Source: Gordionus sp. m RMFG-2023 (lineage: Eukaryota; Nematomorpha; Gordioida; Chordodea; Parachordodidae). Taken from it: a stretch of DNA of 64,000 bases. Made by a program: the position numbers and the translations under genes. Under the pieces are notes generated by a model, which saw only the letters and a program-made list of their open reading frames with translations, was not told the origin of the DNA and did not search any database. Shown in pieces: positions 15,340 through 28,669 of this stretch. How positions within the stretch are numbered: position 1 is the first letter of the stretch; each line of letters begins with the position of its first letter. Where the stretch lies: NCBI RefSeq assembly GCF_954871325.1, contig NC_088779.1, forward strand, positions 26,646,869 through 26,710,868. Direction: 5' to 3'.

Positions 15340-17990
15340 TCGTAACATATTCCCCAGTCCCATTGCATAGTCAGCTAACCTCCCTCCTCACCCCCAAAAG
15401 CCATTGATGCTAAGGCCCTCCGAAGACTCGAAATATATAATTAAATTATAAAATGGATACTCACGATATATATTGAATAACGATATATTCACCCCCCCCC
15501 CATCCCCCTTTTAATGTAGAGGGCTCAGTTTCTTTAAAATTAAAATGGACATCGTTACCAAATATCCCTAGAAATGTGCCATACGGCATAAAAATGTTGT
15601 TGGCAAATTAGAATATTTGCTTTTGTTTAACATCTAAGCGTTAATATCTTTAAAAAAAAGCTCTTAAAAACCCCTATTCAATAAAAATTCATGAAACTTG
15701 GCAGGAATATTAGCCTAAAATAGAATGTTATACAGGAAATAAACAGGCTGAAATGTCTATAGGTATGTTTTAAATAAACATTTTAAAAAGTATCTTGGAT
15801 GGATGTAGCTAAACCCTACTAAACAACTCTCTAGGTAAGCGGAATCAGGGACCCAAACCGTTATTTATTTCCGGTTCGGTTCTGATGCTTTTAAATTTAA
15901 AAGGTTCCAGTTAGGGTACGGTTTTATTTTAGAAAAATTATAAAGGACTTTTCGGAGTTTAAAATTCTTGAAATATTTAAATCGAATTTTCAATCACTCT
16001 AAATAAAATATATTAAATTATTTATCGTGAAAGTTTTACTTTCAATTATCATCTAAATTTAAATATAATCAAAGTAAAACAGAAAAATTTAAGTAAATTT
16101 GTTATAAAAATAACTCAATAGGAAAGAGAGGGAAGGGGAAGGACTTGTAATTATCAAATACATGGTCTTAAATTACAATTTTTATATGTGTAAAACAAAA
16201 ACTTTTTAGCAATTTGGTATAAAAGTTCGATTACGGCTATCAGTCAAAAAACTAAAAAAATTCGTTTCGCTATAACGGTTCCTATTTGGTTCACTCCCGT
16301 TTTCTTGATTTTCATTAAAATTTTTAAAAAAATCGTTGTTCCGCATACTAGATAAACATAACATTAATTAATAAAGAATAAATTTTTAGCATAATTATCC
16401 TTTATAATTCAAGGGACATTATTTTTTTTCCAAAGAATAATCCTTGATTTTAATATTGTAATAATTTTATTTTTGCATGGTTGTTAAAAATTTATCGCAT
16501 TGGCGTGGCAAAAAAAAATTTTTTTGGCAAATTAATTATTTTAGAAATAGAATTACACAATTTATGCTTTACCCTGGAGGATGTAATAAATATAAAAAAA
16601 GTATATCTTATCATTTATTTATCTCTAATATTTACCGACTCTTCAATTCTTAAAATGAAAAATAATTATATATTTTTTTTATAAAAAAAAACGTTTTGTG
16701 TAGAGTTTTATAGGGAATATTGCCCTATTTACAAGAGATATTTCCAAAAAACACTTTAATCACTTCCGTTTTATTCGCGATAATATTTTTCGCTATAATT
16801 CACCTTGTTCATCAATCGACCTGAACTTCGTCTATCTTCCTTATATTACAATCCATAATCTATTCCCAAGTAGTTTTTTTGCTGATTTAAAGTTCTTCTG
16901 CAGAACTAATCACTTAGCCAAAGGTCAGTGATTTTGGGCCGATATCTTAATCAATTTTTTATTCCTTTATTGATTTATTCTCCAAATTTATGAGTGTAAA
17001 AAAAAAATATAACATATTTTTGGTAAAAATAAAAAAGTTTTGAAAAATCGATTATAATAAAAAGATCTGACTGGCTCTATAAATAATTTGAGATAAATCG
17101 AAAAACTTCTAAATATGATACAAAATACATATTCACAATTTCATATTGATTTTTTTTAAAGAATAAATTGTCTGGGTAACACTTAAATATAATATTTTTT
17201 TGGGGGAAAAAATTATTGAATTATTAATTTTAAGATCAACTCTTCCATTTAGTCCGAAAGGTTAAAGTAAAAAACAATTAATAGTTTATTTAAAGGATAA
17301 ATTTATTTTAAAACTATAGTAATCTCAATGTTTTCTTGAAAGAACATATAGATTTTTAATCGAAATAAAATTTTGGAGTTGTATTATTGGCATACCAACG
17401 GTCATTCTATTAGCAAAATCTTCAGGTTTGCGTAATATTTTTCAGGCCGTTTTACCACATTTCTGAGAAGTAACCTCTAAAAATCGATTGAATGGGTAGT
17501 CTTTGTTAGTCCTTCTATATATATATAGGGAGTTGCCACCAAGCATTGATTAAATCATTTAAAATTAGCTCAGTCCCAAATAAGATTGTTTTACATTATA
17601 TATTTATATCCATTTAATCTATATTTTCAATATTTTTTCCGACAAATGTAATTTAAATATCAAATTTTAAAATATTCCTTTTTGAGGCGTTTATTTTAAA
17701 TGATTCATATGCCGCGATTATATAAATTTAAAATTTTATAATTAATTTTATATTTAAATTCGTGAATTAGAGAAATTGTCAATAGTGGCCTTAATAAATT
17801 TAATAATTTTAATAAAAAATATTTAATTATCCCCCCCCTCCCCTGCACATCGAAATCCTAAGTAATTGTGGTTTAAACAATTTAGAGAGAAAAATAATAA
17901 TTTCATTAATAAAATACAGAAGTTACTATTTTAAGTAGAGGATGTAACTTATTAACCTAAATTATATAATTATAATTTATATATATATAT
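15340..17990. other. Gene-free AT-rich region
   Basis: No convincing coding segment. It contains C runs at about 15490 and 17830; the reverse strand at 17830 (GTGCAGGGGAGGGGGGGGATAAT) resembles the hAT-like end near 26000. A repeat scrap with AAATCTTCAGGTTTGCG lies near 17415. The missing tubulin start-codon exon could lie here, but I could not place it. Confidence 0.45.
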
Positions 17991-17994
17991 ATAT

Positions 17995-18800
17995 AAGAGA
18001 CCTGCAGGCCCGACCCAAGTACGGGCCTAAAAAATATTAATTAAAAAATATCCTATGCCGGATAAGGCGTATATTTTAAAGCCGAATATTTTAAATCGCC
18101 ATTATTGGGCTATAAAAAATATAAATCAAAAATTAATATAATGGTCGGATAAAATTTGATTCTTTTTTCTTTATTAAATCGTTATCCAACAAAATGTTAA
18201 TGCATGGTAAGGATGAGTTTTAAAACATTATCCGATTCTAGAAACTAATATTTCCGATTATCTATTTTTCTTTTAAAATATAATTTAAAAAAATTTTTAT
18301 AAGGCTAATCCACCCAAGACCCAGTTCCTCCGATAACATTTTTTTTTATTATGGTATAATTATATATCGATATTAGATTAAAATAAATGAATGATGATTT
18401 TATCTAAAAAGAAAATTTAAATATTAATGATAAAATTGGTAAACTGAATTTTTTTTTAGCAGATTCGTTAAGATAATTTAACATTGGGTTTAAAAATTAA
18501 TAAGAATTTTTTTTTTGGTTTTGTAATGGTAATAAATTTTCTTAATAAGAAAGATGACAGTGTAAAAAAAAAACCTCCGAATTTGACCTTTTCATTTTGA
18601 CCATCTCGTTATAGCAACCGTTTTACTTATAGGTCCCTTGAAGTACTATTTATTGGAAGCTCGGCTCGAAAAAAATTTAATGGGGTGGGTAAAGCTGGTA
18701 AATTCGTATATTAAAAATTAACGGGCCGGGCCGTCAATAATTCATTAATTCATATATAAAATTCGGACCGAGTTCCACAAAACTCTCATTTTTCGTAAAA
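17995..18800. repeat. GC-rich repeat family, two or three degraded copies
   Basis: Starts with GACCTGCAGGCCCGACCC and carries further GGCC-type islands near 18050, 18660 (GCTCGGCTC) and 18720 (ACGGGCCGGGCCG), embedded in A/T-rich spacers. Individual element borders are unclear. Confidence 0.5.
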
Positions 18801-18965
18801 TTATAATTGGGGTCAGATGATTTCAGGCTAATATTTGATTTTGAATTAATATACTGTTGCATAATAAATTTACAACTATACTTGTTTATAAGCACTTTAA
18901 GAGCCGTCAATAAAATTCACGAAAAATTATCAAAACACAAATGATTCATCGGTTGTTATAGTGAT

Positions 18966-19560
18966 CTAAAGGTCTGCAACTGGAAAAGGCTAGCTAGCGG
19001 GTAAATTTTTTCTATAAAATAATGAGCGGATGATAGGTGGAGTTAAATGAGAAGAATAGACGTCTTATTTATAAAGAATATTTTTTTTATTTCATTATAT
19101 TGCATATTTTATAAGTGATGTTGTTAAACAACCAGATTTGAGATGATTTTTAAAAACGGCGGACTCAATATTTTATCCAGAACAATATTATGCAAGGCAA
19201 AATATTTAGATTTTTGTTGTGGATGGAACAGTGGTTTGGACATCCATTAGCGAGATCCTGAGGCTTAAGCAATATTTTTCTGGCTAAAATATTGAGTTAG
19301 CAGTTTCTAAAAATCGACTCAAATTGAGCCGTAACAACGTCATTTATAAGTATGCATTAAAATAAAATATATGAAAGGGTCTAATAAAAAATAGTTTTTA
19401 AACATTGGAGTCGTGCCGGTGAATCTTAAAATAACTATGTGCGGATGGGTAGTTTAAATAAATTTTTTTAGATATGCAGGGGTTGGCCTGTGAATTTATT
19501 TTTTAAATATTATGGGCGGGCAGGCGTTCTGGTTAAAACCCGTGCATTGCAAACCTCTAA
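18966..19560. mobile_element. GC-rich TIR repeat, longer copy
   Basis: Left end CTAAAGGTCTGCAACTGG and right end (inverted) CTTTAGAGGTTTGCAATGC are similar inverted termini. Between them lie a scrap with ATCCTGAGGCTTAAGCAATA near 19255 and GGGCGGGCAGGCG near 19515. Probably a member of the same family with another repeat inserted. Confidence 0.45.
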
Positions 19561-19619
19561 AGAGAAGAGTTATAAGAACTTTAATTGACATTGGGGAAAA
19601 GAAAATAAATATAGAATAC

Positions 19620-20460
19620 ATATCAGAGACTGCGAGAGGTACCATCATGGCAGCCCGAATTTTGTATTTTTAGGCCCGACATACCGGGGTATTTAAAAAA
19701 AAAATTAAGTCCGGCCCGGATATAATTAAGTGAACCGAGCCAGGTTTAGGGCATTAAAAATATGATGGCCGGAAAATTCGCACAAAGAAAATTAAAGGGG
19801 TCAGGCTGCACTTTACGTAGAATTTTAATGGGCAGGATTAGATCAGACTTTTCATAAAATTTTAACTGGCCTGTCCTTATAGATTTCTGCTTTTTATATC
19901 AAAAATTTGATAACCTGTATAAAGTTAACAGTTGTTGAACCGCCTTTGCTACATAAAGATTTTACTGTATACCTACCTAATTATTTATTTCTTTTATGAA
20001 TTTTGTTTGAATTCATTGGTTGAATTTTTTTCATAGATAAAATTACCATTATTTTAAAAAATATAACTTAGAAACCTGAAAAATCAAGAGAGCCACCCGG
20101 GGCCAGATGGCAAATTTTTTTAAATCTTAAGAAACCCGGGTCTCGTTCCGGTCCGTGGCCGGCATTATTAGAAAGAGGGACAGGAAATGTCAAGCCCAAC
20201 ATATTTATTTGATTCTCTATTTTAATCTTATAATATTAAATATTAAATATTTATCAAAATCATTTTAAATAATTTAATCATGTGTATCTAATTATTACAA
20301 AATAATGTTACGAAAATTAATGGCATAAATACTGAATTCCATTTTATAATTGTGATATTCAATCATGCAAAAAATAAAAAGTAAGAAATAGGAAATAGGA
20401 AGGAATATATAACATTCATATTTTTTTGAGCCAAGGGCAGGACCGGCCTCGAATGAAATA
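19620..20460. repeat. Further GC-rich repeat copies
   Basis: GGCCCGACATACCGGGG near 19670, GGTCAGGCTGC near 19800, CCGGGGCCAGATGG near 20098, CCGGTCCGTGGCCGG near 20145 and GGACCGGCCTCG near 20440 mark at least two decayed copies. No coding sequence is seen. Confidence 0.45.
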
Positions 20461-21017
20461 ACGAACGCGATAGTTCAACACTCGGGAGCGCGTTTATTCG
20501 CGATCTGTATTATCTTATCGCAATAGAGATCCAATATCGTATACTCCAATAATATGATTCTAAATACTATACACGATTTTTATAAAATATGTTTTTGAAT
20601 ATAAGAGTTTTTTTTTATATAAGAAAGTGGTTCAACGTTTTAGGCATTCATTCATTGATTTATCGCTATGCCACACCAATCCCTTTCTCACACCTCAAAA
20701 ATAAAGAGTCTATAAATAATTATTATTCTTTTGTTAATAAAAAAAAAATATATAAATGTAAGTAAAAGAGGTAAAAAAAAATGACCATTTTGTGTTTAAT
20801 GTTCCACAAAATCGATAATTTTTCGTTATTTAAACCAAACCAAGATATTCATAATAAATTAGTTTTTTTTAGGTAGAGATGTCTTGTCTATTATGTTTTT
20901 TGTCCATTCTAACACCTACTATAACAAGACTATCATAATCACTTTCAAACTATATAAAGCTAAGGCATCTATCTTATTCAATCTATTAACAGATGGGGGC
21001 CCTTCACTTAAGCTGAA

Positions 21018-21342
21018 TTTATAGTAAACGCGTTTTGTTCAAGCGTTGCGTTATTACAAAATTAAGCCAATAAATAGGTATGAATTTATGGAGCTTTATG
21101 ATGATAACGCTAGGATAAAATTTGAAAAACATGTTTGCGATGTATTGATAAATAAAAAATATGCGATATAATGGCGAATTCGATAAATATAGGTATAATA
21201 AAGATTTTCCTTAAATAATATTATAAAATAATTATTTCTATTTTAACTTTATCTTTAAATAGTTTCTAAAAAAACTGAATCAGCTGTAATAACCACTGCG
21301 CTAAATAATGCAACGCTTGAAAATAACGCGATTTCTATAAAC
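21018..21342. mobile_element. MITE, CAAGCGTTGCGTTA family, copy 2 (inverted relative to copy 1)
   Basis: The ends are TTTATAGTAAACGCGTTTTG...CAAGCGTTGCGTTA and, inverted at the right, TAATGCAACGCTTGAAAATAACGCG. The body aligns to the reverse complement of 3104-3355. About 325 bp, non-coding. Confidence 0.75.
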
Positions 21343-22670
21343 GCAGCGTTACTCTTTCTCAAAATGTTACCTGATAGTAAAAGGTTTTTTTTTTAAATCT
21401 TTTTTTTTTCCCTATCTCACATCTAAAATCAAAACCATATTTTATATCATTAGACACATTAAGACTCTAATTTTGTCTCACTTACTCTCGACTTACTTGC
21501 TATCATATTTGAATGAATGAAAATATTATATTTTTTAATTTAGGTTATGTGATTTTTTTCTATCCCTTTCCTTTTCTCTTTCATGCTCCCTTTTCTTTCT
21601 TTTCTTTCCTTTTGAATTCCTTTTCAGGCGAAAATAAAAGGTCAAATATTATAAATTTTGGATTATATTGTTTTAAAAAAAAAATTTAAAGCATAAAAAG
21701 GTGTAAAATAAAAGAAACAGCTGTAATAAATTGATATATAATTTACAGGTTTATTTTATTTACAAAACCTAATTTAAATTTATGTACTATACAATTTTTT
21801 AAAAAAATGTTGTTTTTTTTAAAAAAATATTCGATATTTGAAACTCGATGATAAAAAAAATCAATTGATAACAGTAAATTTTGAATAAAAATAAGTAATT
21901 ATTATAACTTTTGATATCCTGAATTTATATATTAATCAAATTATTCCAAAACTTTCCATAACCCGCAATGGGAACGGAGCATAAAAAATGCGGATAATAA
22001 TATTTATATTGGTAATCCGAGGCACCTTATAGCACTAAACAATGAGTATGTTTCTGTGTTGTTATAGAAACATTTACCGATAACTAATTGTAACCAGTTA
22101 CTTTTGACAAATTTTAAAAAAATTGTGTATTATTAAAGTCAAATTAAATTTAACAGAAAAAAATAATAATAAGCCCCCCCCCCCGAGAGAGGCAGCAACC
22201 GTTTATTCCTTTAGGAAAGAAAAAAATGATTCCATTTTATTGAGTAAATATTAGTGAAGTGAGAGGGGAAATGCAGAAATGGTATTATACCAATTTTTGA
22301 GAGAATGAGCTCTAGAAAGTAAAATTTATTTTATTTTGAATATTGACCCTTTATGTTAGTCCATATTTCATCTCGGCAAATCATAATTTTTTTATTTATT
22401 TCTAGTTTTTTTTTTTGGTATTTATATTATTATATAAGTGTAAAATAATTATTTGATTTAATAAATGACCCTTTAGAAACATTTACAATTATTTTATTCG
22501 CAAAAAAAAAAATTATCATATCTTATGTATGATAAAATAAAATTTAAAATATATAAAAGGTTCATTGATTATTTAGTGTAATTTTTTAAAAGAAGAAATT
22601 TTTTAAAATTTTAAAAAATATGGAAATTATCCCATATAATACAAAAAAAATAAATTAATCAATGTTTTAG
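21343..22670. other. AT-rich gene-free DNA
   Basis: Only low-complexity sequence and one C run near 22176 next to GAGAGAGGCAGCAACCG, which has the look of another repeat end. No gene supported. Confidence 0.45.
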
Positions 22671-22673
22671 AGT

Positions 22674-22757
22674 GGCGGGTGTAGCTAAGATCTCAGAGGT
22701 TATGTACTCCTGCCCTGATAAAGAAATTGCACCAATTTGGTTCGATCCCCTGTACAG
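22674..22757 (+). repeat. tRNA-like sequence, probably SINE head or tRNA pseudogene
   Basis: Contains an A-box-like GTAGCTAAGATCTCAGAGG and a B-box-like GGTTCGATCCC at usual tRNA-like spacing. The arms do not pair well enough for a working tRNA: T-arm pairing is poor and I see no clear anticodon arm. A tRNA-derived SINE is more likely. Confidence 0.4.
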
Positions 22758-25700
22758 TTATTTTCTTTTTGAAATTATGAAAAAAAAATTAGAATTGAAA
22801 TTAAATAACTCCTTTATCGCAATTTAATAAAATTTGGACCTTTGTTTAGGAAAATTGTTATATGTTGATAAACGCCATTACCCCTCGAATCGAATATAAC
22901 GAGACCCGGGAAAAATTTGGGAGGGGGGCGGATGTTGAAAATATTCTTATAACAGGTTTTGAGAGACCTTAAAATTAGTGCCCGAATTCATGGTTAACGC
23001 GAATCGCGGACAAAGCATACAAAATAGAATCTAAATATTATGATTTTATATTCATTTCTTGTATACTTCGCCGCCAAACCGTTAATGAAGGGAAAGCGGC
23101 ATACATATCTTTATTTCGCGCTTACTATAGATGAGACCTAAGCCTAACTCTCAATAGTGCCAAAAACAATTTTTTTTAAAAAAAAAATCTAAAAAATCCA
23201 TTCTCAAAAATCTTTCGGATTTATCATAATAATATTAAGTATAGAGATTTGGCAAATAGAAGATAGAAGTCCTAACCTTTCTGCCATACTTATGAGTAAA
23301 ATCTTCAGGCTTACATAATATTATTTTTGAAAATTATTTAAGAAAAATCAAATTTTATTTTTTGTGAAATTTTTAATAAGGAAAGCAATATGTAAAATTT
23401 GTATCTAACATCTCTTTACATAATTAAAAGAAAAATAATAATAATATTATTAAATTTTTTGTTTTTAAATACCGAATTCATCCGAGTGTTGGAATAGAAT
23501 CTCATGGTATTATCATAACTCATTCTTCCAATAGCTAATACTTATTTAAGTAATTAGGAGAAAGAAGAATTCAAATCGAAGCAGATAGAACAATTTATCC
23601 CCAATATTTTTTTTGATACGCGAAATAGTCCAGATTTTATAAAATAATTATTATATTCACGTACATGCTTTTTATCTCTTCTTCTTTTATAGTTTTTTTT
23701 AATAAATTTAAAATGAAAATAATTTATAAAAATATTTTTTTTAAACAACGTGATCGTCTTTTAAAAAATAAATAAAAATCAATAATAAATATTATTTTTT
23801 TTCCCATTAATTTTTATATAAAAAATTTTGGCATAATTTTTCCACGATAACTATAAAAAAAAATATTGTGAAATTTGGTAAAAGTTAATTAATACCCAAA
23901 TGACATTGTTTTATCTTACTGCTAACTGTTAAAAGGTATATAAGCCCTACCCTACTATATTTATTACCGATGCTTTTTTTGGAATTACATCGGCCATTAT
24001 TAAAAACGTCATCATCTTTTATTATCTATAAAATAATAAATATCGATTTTTATTTTTCGGAAAAATTAACGTGATAAGAACAATTATAACATATAGTCAT
24101 CTTTAAAAATAAACAAAAAATCTTTAAAAAGGTAATTTTATTTTTAAATAATGTATATTTATTAATATATTTAAAATGATAAATATAATTATTATTTTTA
24201 AATATTGTTTTCAAGGTAATTTAAATTTATATTGCAATTTTCGTTTTTTTTTAAAGGTTATTTACACAATAATGGCATGATGATGCTATAAGGGGACAAA
24301 TTCAATGACGTATAACAACATACTTTTCATAGGGGGAAGTCAAATTTGTTGGGTTATGGAAATTCTTGAGGATTTGTCAGATTGCTTGAAAGTGTTATAA
24401 CCAAATAATATATATTTAAGCCATTCAATCTTAATGTTAAAGTTAAAAGAGTAGACGCACTTAGCCACCTAACGCCTTTGGGAATTTTTGGTATGATAGA
24501 ATAAATCGGAAAATGAGGTATTAAAAGCGTGAGTTGAAGAGGTTCTGTGAATGAGCTGGGAAGCGAATAGACGTTCTGGGAGTGAGTTTAAAGTCTCGAA
24601 TAAGAGCACCTGCTAATAACTGGTTCATAAATATAAAATACACCATCATTTGTTAATTGTACAAGTTTCTGCTAGAAGGGGCAGATTTCGGATTCAAAGA
24701 GGAGACATTGTTATTATATCATAACGTAATTCATAAATAAAGTAAAAGCTAATGCGAAATATTACGAATGTAAAGCAAATAAAATTAATTTTGTAAATGG
24801 TTACGAAAAAATGAATTAGAAGAAATCTAAAGCTAAATTCAGAAGCGAAAAAAAATTGATAAAAAGAAAAGCGAATGGATAACGCGAAATTTATCAAATA
24901 TGACGCAGATTAAACTATGGAAAATATCGTCATGTTACGGGTAGGCGAATATATAGGCGTGAACTAGAGTTACTACCACAGAATATGAACCTAAGTCTGC
25001 ATGATATGGCACAGATAAAGCGCGAATGAATAACGCAGAATTTAGCAATATGGCGCCAAATATTAACGGTTTTTTAGATTTAAAAAAAAATTTGAACTTT
25101 TATATCATGACAAATGCGAAATATACAGAGCGACAATTGGGAACTGAGGAGTAAATGAATACATAATACATTCGAATCTAATGATGCGAAAATAGCTAAA
25201 GAATAATAAATATATATATCAAAAAAATATCAAGCAAGACACAAGAAAAAGACGTTCATTGTAAGAGGTTTTCTAGATATTATTTTTTTAAAGAAAAGTG
25301 AACTTATATTATAACTATTTGAAAAACGGCTATAAATATTTTTCGACATTTTTTTTTAAAAAAAAGCACATTTTTTTGGGAGGTAGGGTGTGGGGAACAG
25401 ATGTGTTTCAAATGATATTTAACGGATAAACAAATTTCAGAAGGAATGAAGTGGGAATCTACCTCTGCCCTCTTACTTAGTTATGACTCTGGTTATAGTA
25501 TTATAATTTTTTAATTTCATTTATTATTTAAATATTTATATGAATTTGAATAAAATTAGTACACCTTTGTGGTTATACCCCTCTTTTTTCGATGGACATA
25601 TTATTTATTTTTTTATGTAATTTTTTTTAATGCATATTTTTTTAAATATTAATTAATAAGGGATTGATTGTTTATGATTGGTAATTTTTATTTTATTTTA

Positions 25701-25990
25701 TTTTCATATATAAATAAATGTTTTATTTATTTATTTTGAATTTAAAAATATTTTTAAATCTTTAAAAATCTTGAAAACAATTTTTTTTAGTGAGCTCTTA
25801 GCCATACATACAGCGTCAAGTCCAGAATATTACAATCGCTCAACATTTTGTTAAAATCGACTTTAGCAAAGCGTACAATAACATTCATAGAAAAGTATCT
25901 ATTTACAATGCATAAAACAATTTCCCACTTTTTACCAACTATATCCTTTCATCCTATAAAAACTATCCCATTTGGTATTTGGCCATCTTA
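22758..25990. other. Gene-free AT-rich region with scattered short repeats
   Basis: No coding region recognised. A scrap with AAATCTTCAGGCTTACATAA occurs near 23300. Two related GCGAAT-rich motifs (GCGAATGGATAACGCGAAA near 24870 and GCGAATGAATAACGCAGAA near 25022) sit about 150 bp apart. Not attributable to a known family. Confidence 0.45.
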
Positions 25991-25996
25991 TCCCCT

Positions 25997-27873
25997 CAGG
26001 CGCGTACGCAGGAATTTGGTCTGGGGGGGGGGGGGATAATAAATTTTTTTAAGAAATAATATTTTTAATTAAAAATACTAAGCATAAATTTATTAGGATT
26101 AATAACTTTTCTAATACACAATTTTAAACTAATGTGAATTAAAAAAATTATATATATAAACCGGCATTTAAATGTGAATCATAAAATATAAAGTGAATAT
26201 AACACACGATATGAATCACCTAAATGACCCAAAATTGAAATTTGAATTTTTTGAGCTTTTAAAATATATAAAGTATAAAAAATTTAAATGTTGTAAATAT
26301 AAATTAATACACAAAAAGTTTCTTAGGAATAATTGTATTTTGTATGTTTTGAGCTAATTTTTCAATTATCAATCCTTGCTAGGCGTTAAATGTCTATGAA
26401 TATTCAAAAGATCCAAATCATTTAATCTACTTTCAGATGTTGTATTTCATAGGTATGTTTTTCACAGACTTGCAGGCCCGGCCCCCGAGCCGGACCGTAT
26501 TTTAATTTTTTTTAAATATACTCCGGGCCGGCGCTCGTAATTTTTTTTTTTAAAAACACTCCGCGCTGGGCCTGAAATTTTTTTAAGAAAATATATCCGA
26601 GCCGAGTTGTATATTTTAAAACCAAATATTTGAAATCTCCATTATTAGCTATAAATATCAAAAAAATAAATATAACTTATTTTTAAAAATTCCGGCTAAG
26701 CCAGCCGGGGCCGGGCCTGAAAATTTTTTTTTAAAAAAAAACCCGGCCGGAAAAAATTTTAAAATATAATCTGGCCTGGTCCCGCAAATGGTACCTCTGC
26801 AAGGCTCTGTTATTCTCCTTTCTTAAAAAAGTGAACAATGTCCTCTCATTAGTTTACTAAAGAGCTGCTAATATATATATAACCATTTTAATAATTGGGA
26901 GTATAATCTAAAATGTGTTTGAAATAAAAAGCATCCATAGCATTTTTTGGGACTCGTATCAACCATAGTTAATCTTTTAATCATAGTTATTCAGCTAATA
27001 AGGCATCATAAGATATTTTAACATCTTCATGATAAAAATATAACAAATATTTATTTTTTTTTTCTATCACCATATGAAAAAGGTTGGGAGAGGGGACATT
27101 TGGTTTTATAATACTCTTCTACTGATCCCATATTAATGTTTTGATGATGAGCTTGCTTGCCGCATGTCGAGGGGGACAAATATTAAACAAGTATACCTCT
27201 GCTTTTGACTCAACAATAACATATAAAATATGAAATTCTTCTATCAACATTAGCTCTAATTTCCTTGAGTTCTAACAAAATGCTCTCCGCTATTCTCATT
27301 TTCTTAATCAAGTCAATGTTATGTTTTTAAAAGTATTACATAAAAATAGTTGTATAATTAAATAATACATTCTAAAGTGAAATAAAATTTGGAATAAGTC
27401 ATTGAATCCAACAATTTTCTTGCTTCTGAGGAAATATTTCTTTCAAGCCATTGGGGATATTTCAGTAATAGCATTAATAATCAGCTCTTCTTCAACTCCA
27501 AAATAGCTGTTACTGTGGCGGAGACTCGATCTCGTTGGACAAGCTTGCAATTTTTTTCTCCCTGTTGGACAAGGAGTTTCAGATGATTATTATTTTATTA
27601 GAAATTTAGATAAATATTACGCCACTAAAATTTGAAAATAATAGGGTAAATTACGCCAAGGAAAACTTGGAATCGAAATTGATTGATAAAATAACTTAGT
27701 AGATGAATGTGATAAATAAAATATATATATATATATATATATGTGTATATATGAGATAAGAATAAATATTAACAATAATATTTTTGAAAAATATAATCCG
27801 GCATCTGCATTTTTGCTTGGGGGGGGGGGGGGGAAGGATTTGCCCCTGTCTCTCCCCGCTGCGTACAGTGCCT
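25997..27873 (-). mobile_element. hAT-type DNA transposon remnant with poly-G subterminal ends
   Basis: Left end CAGGCGCGTACGCAGGAATT followed by a G run, and right end (inverted) AGGCACTGTACGCAGCGGGG, are similar inverted termini. Minus-strand coding scraps fit a hAT transposase of the ZMYM/DUF4371 type in the right order: IDLIKKMRIAESILLELKE (about 27190-27320) and the C-terminal RLNDLDLLNIHRHL (about 26385-26450). The rest is lost, and a GC-rich MITE (26464-26809) is nested inside. No 8-bp target duplication could be confirmed. A dead copy. Confidence 0.55.
26464..26809. mobile_element. GC-rich TIR MITE nested in hAT remnant
   Basis: Ends CAGACTTGCAGGCCCGG and (inverted) CAGAGCCTTGCAGAGG. 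The interior alternates GGGCCGG-type islands with long A/T tracts. About 345 bp and non-coding. It sits just upstream of the hAT C-terminal coding scrap, so it inserted into that element. Confidence 0.6.
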
Positions 27874-27884
27874 TTCCGTATCAC

Positions 27885-28510
27885 CTTCTTTAAAGTAGTC
27901 AGCAGAATGACCTCCTGGGCTCCATATTATTCTGTCTGGGATTTTATGAGTTGATGGCTAAAATTAAAAATGAGTGTTCGCTGCCCCTACATCTATGGTT
28001 TATTGATAATGGGGTCATTTCCGGCCATTCTGTAGAGGTGGGAAAGGCTGTTAGTTAATATTATTAAGGCTTCCACTAACAATCGTGGACTTATAATCAA
28101 TCAAACCAAAATCGAACATTGCGAAATCATTACAATTCCATTTAACTTTTTTGATTATATCCATACCTGATATATTTATCGCATTTGAGTTCTCCATTGG
28201 TAAGGAGTCAGTAAATTCTTATTTTTATAGCAATAGACGATATTTTTGGAATTTTAAAACACCTTCCTCCATCTCTCTTTGCTCACATGGCCTTTTTTTA
28301 AATTAGGAAATTTTTCAATATCCTTAAAAATCCTTTACTCCCTACGATCGAATCTATTATTTTTATAGAGGGTGCATCTAGTAAGATTCAAAACCAGAAT
28401 AAAAGTCATTCTTAGTGAGTGCTTAAACATCAAATTTTCAGACATAGCTTGGCATCAAGCCGTACTTGATGCTAAACATGACTGTCTTAGTATAAGATTC
28501 ATAATGTCGA
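27885..28510 (+). mobile_element. LINE fragment (reverse transcriptase region), degenerate
   Basis: Plus-strand scraps match the RT part of the LINEs at 6930-10750: QQNDLLGSILFCLGF near 27895, INQTKIEHCEII near 28095, and DIAWHQAVLDAKHDCLSIR near 28440, which corresponds to the ASLxxxxGGLGIRS block. Both ends are truncated and there are several stops. Confidence 0.65.
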
Positions 28511-28669
28511 TTTAAATTTGTGCGTTTATTGCTAGCCACCAGCGTACATGACAGGATAATTATTATTAAAAAGGTATAATTAAAAATGTGGGAATATCGG
28601 CTACAAAGACGGTGAAAATTTTTAGGGGGTGGATTTAGGTTTTTAAGGGTGGTTTACATCAAGTGTTTT

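Noticed and set aside
22674-22757. Functional tRNA gene
   Set aside because: A and B boxes are present, but the arms do not pair properly and no clear anticodon loop is visible. A SINE head or pseudogene fits better.
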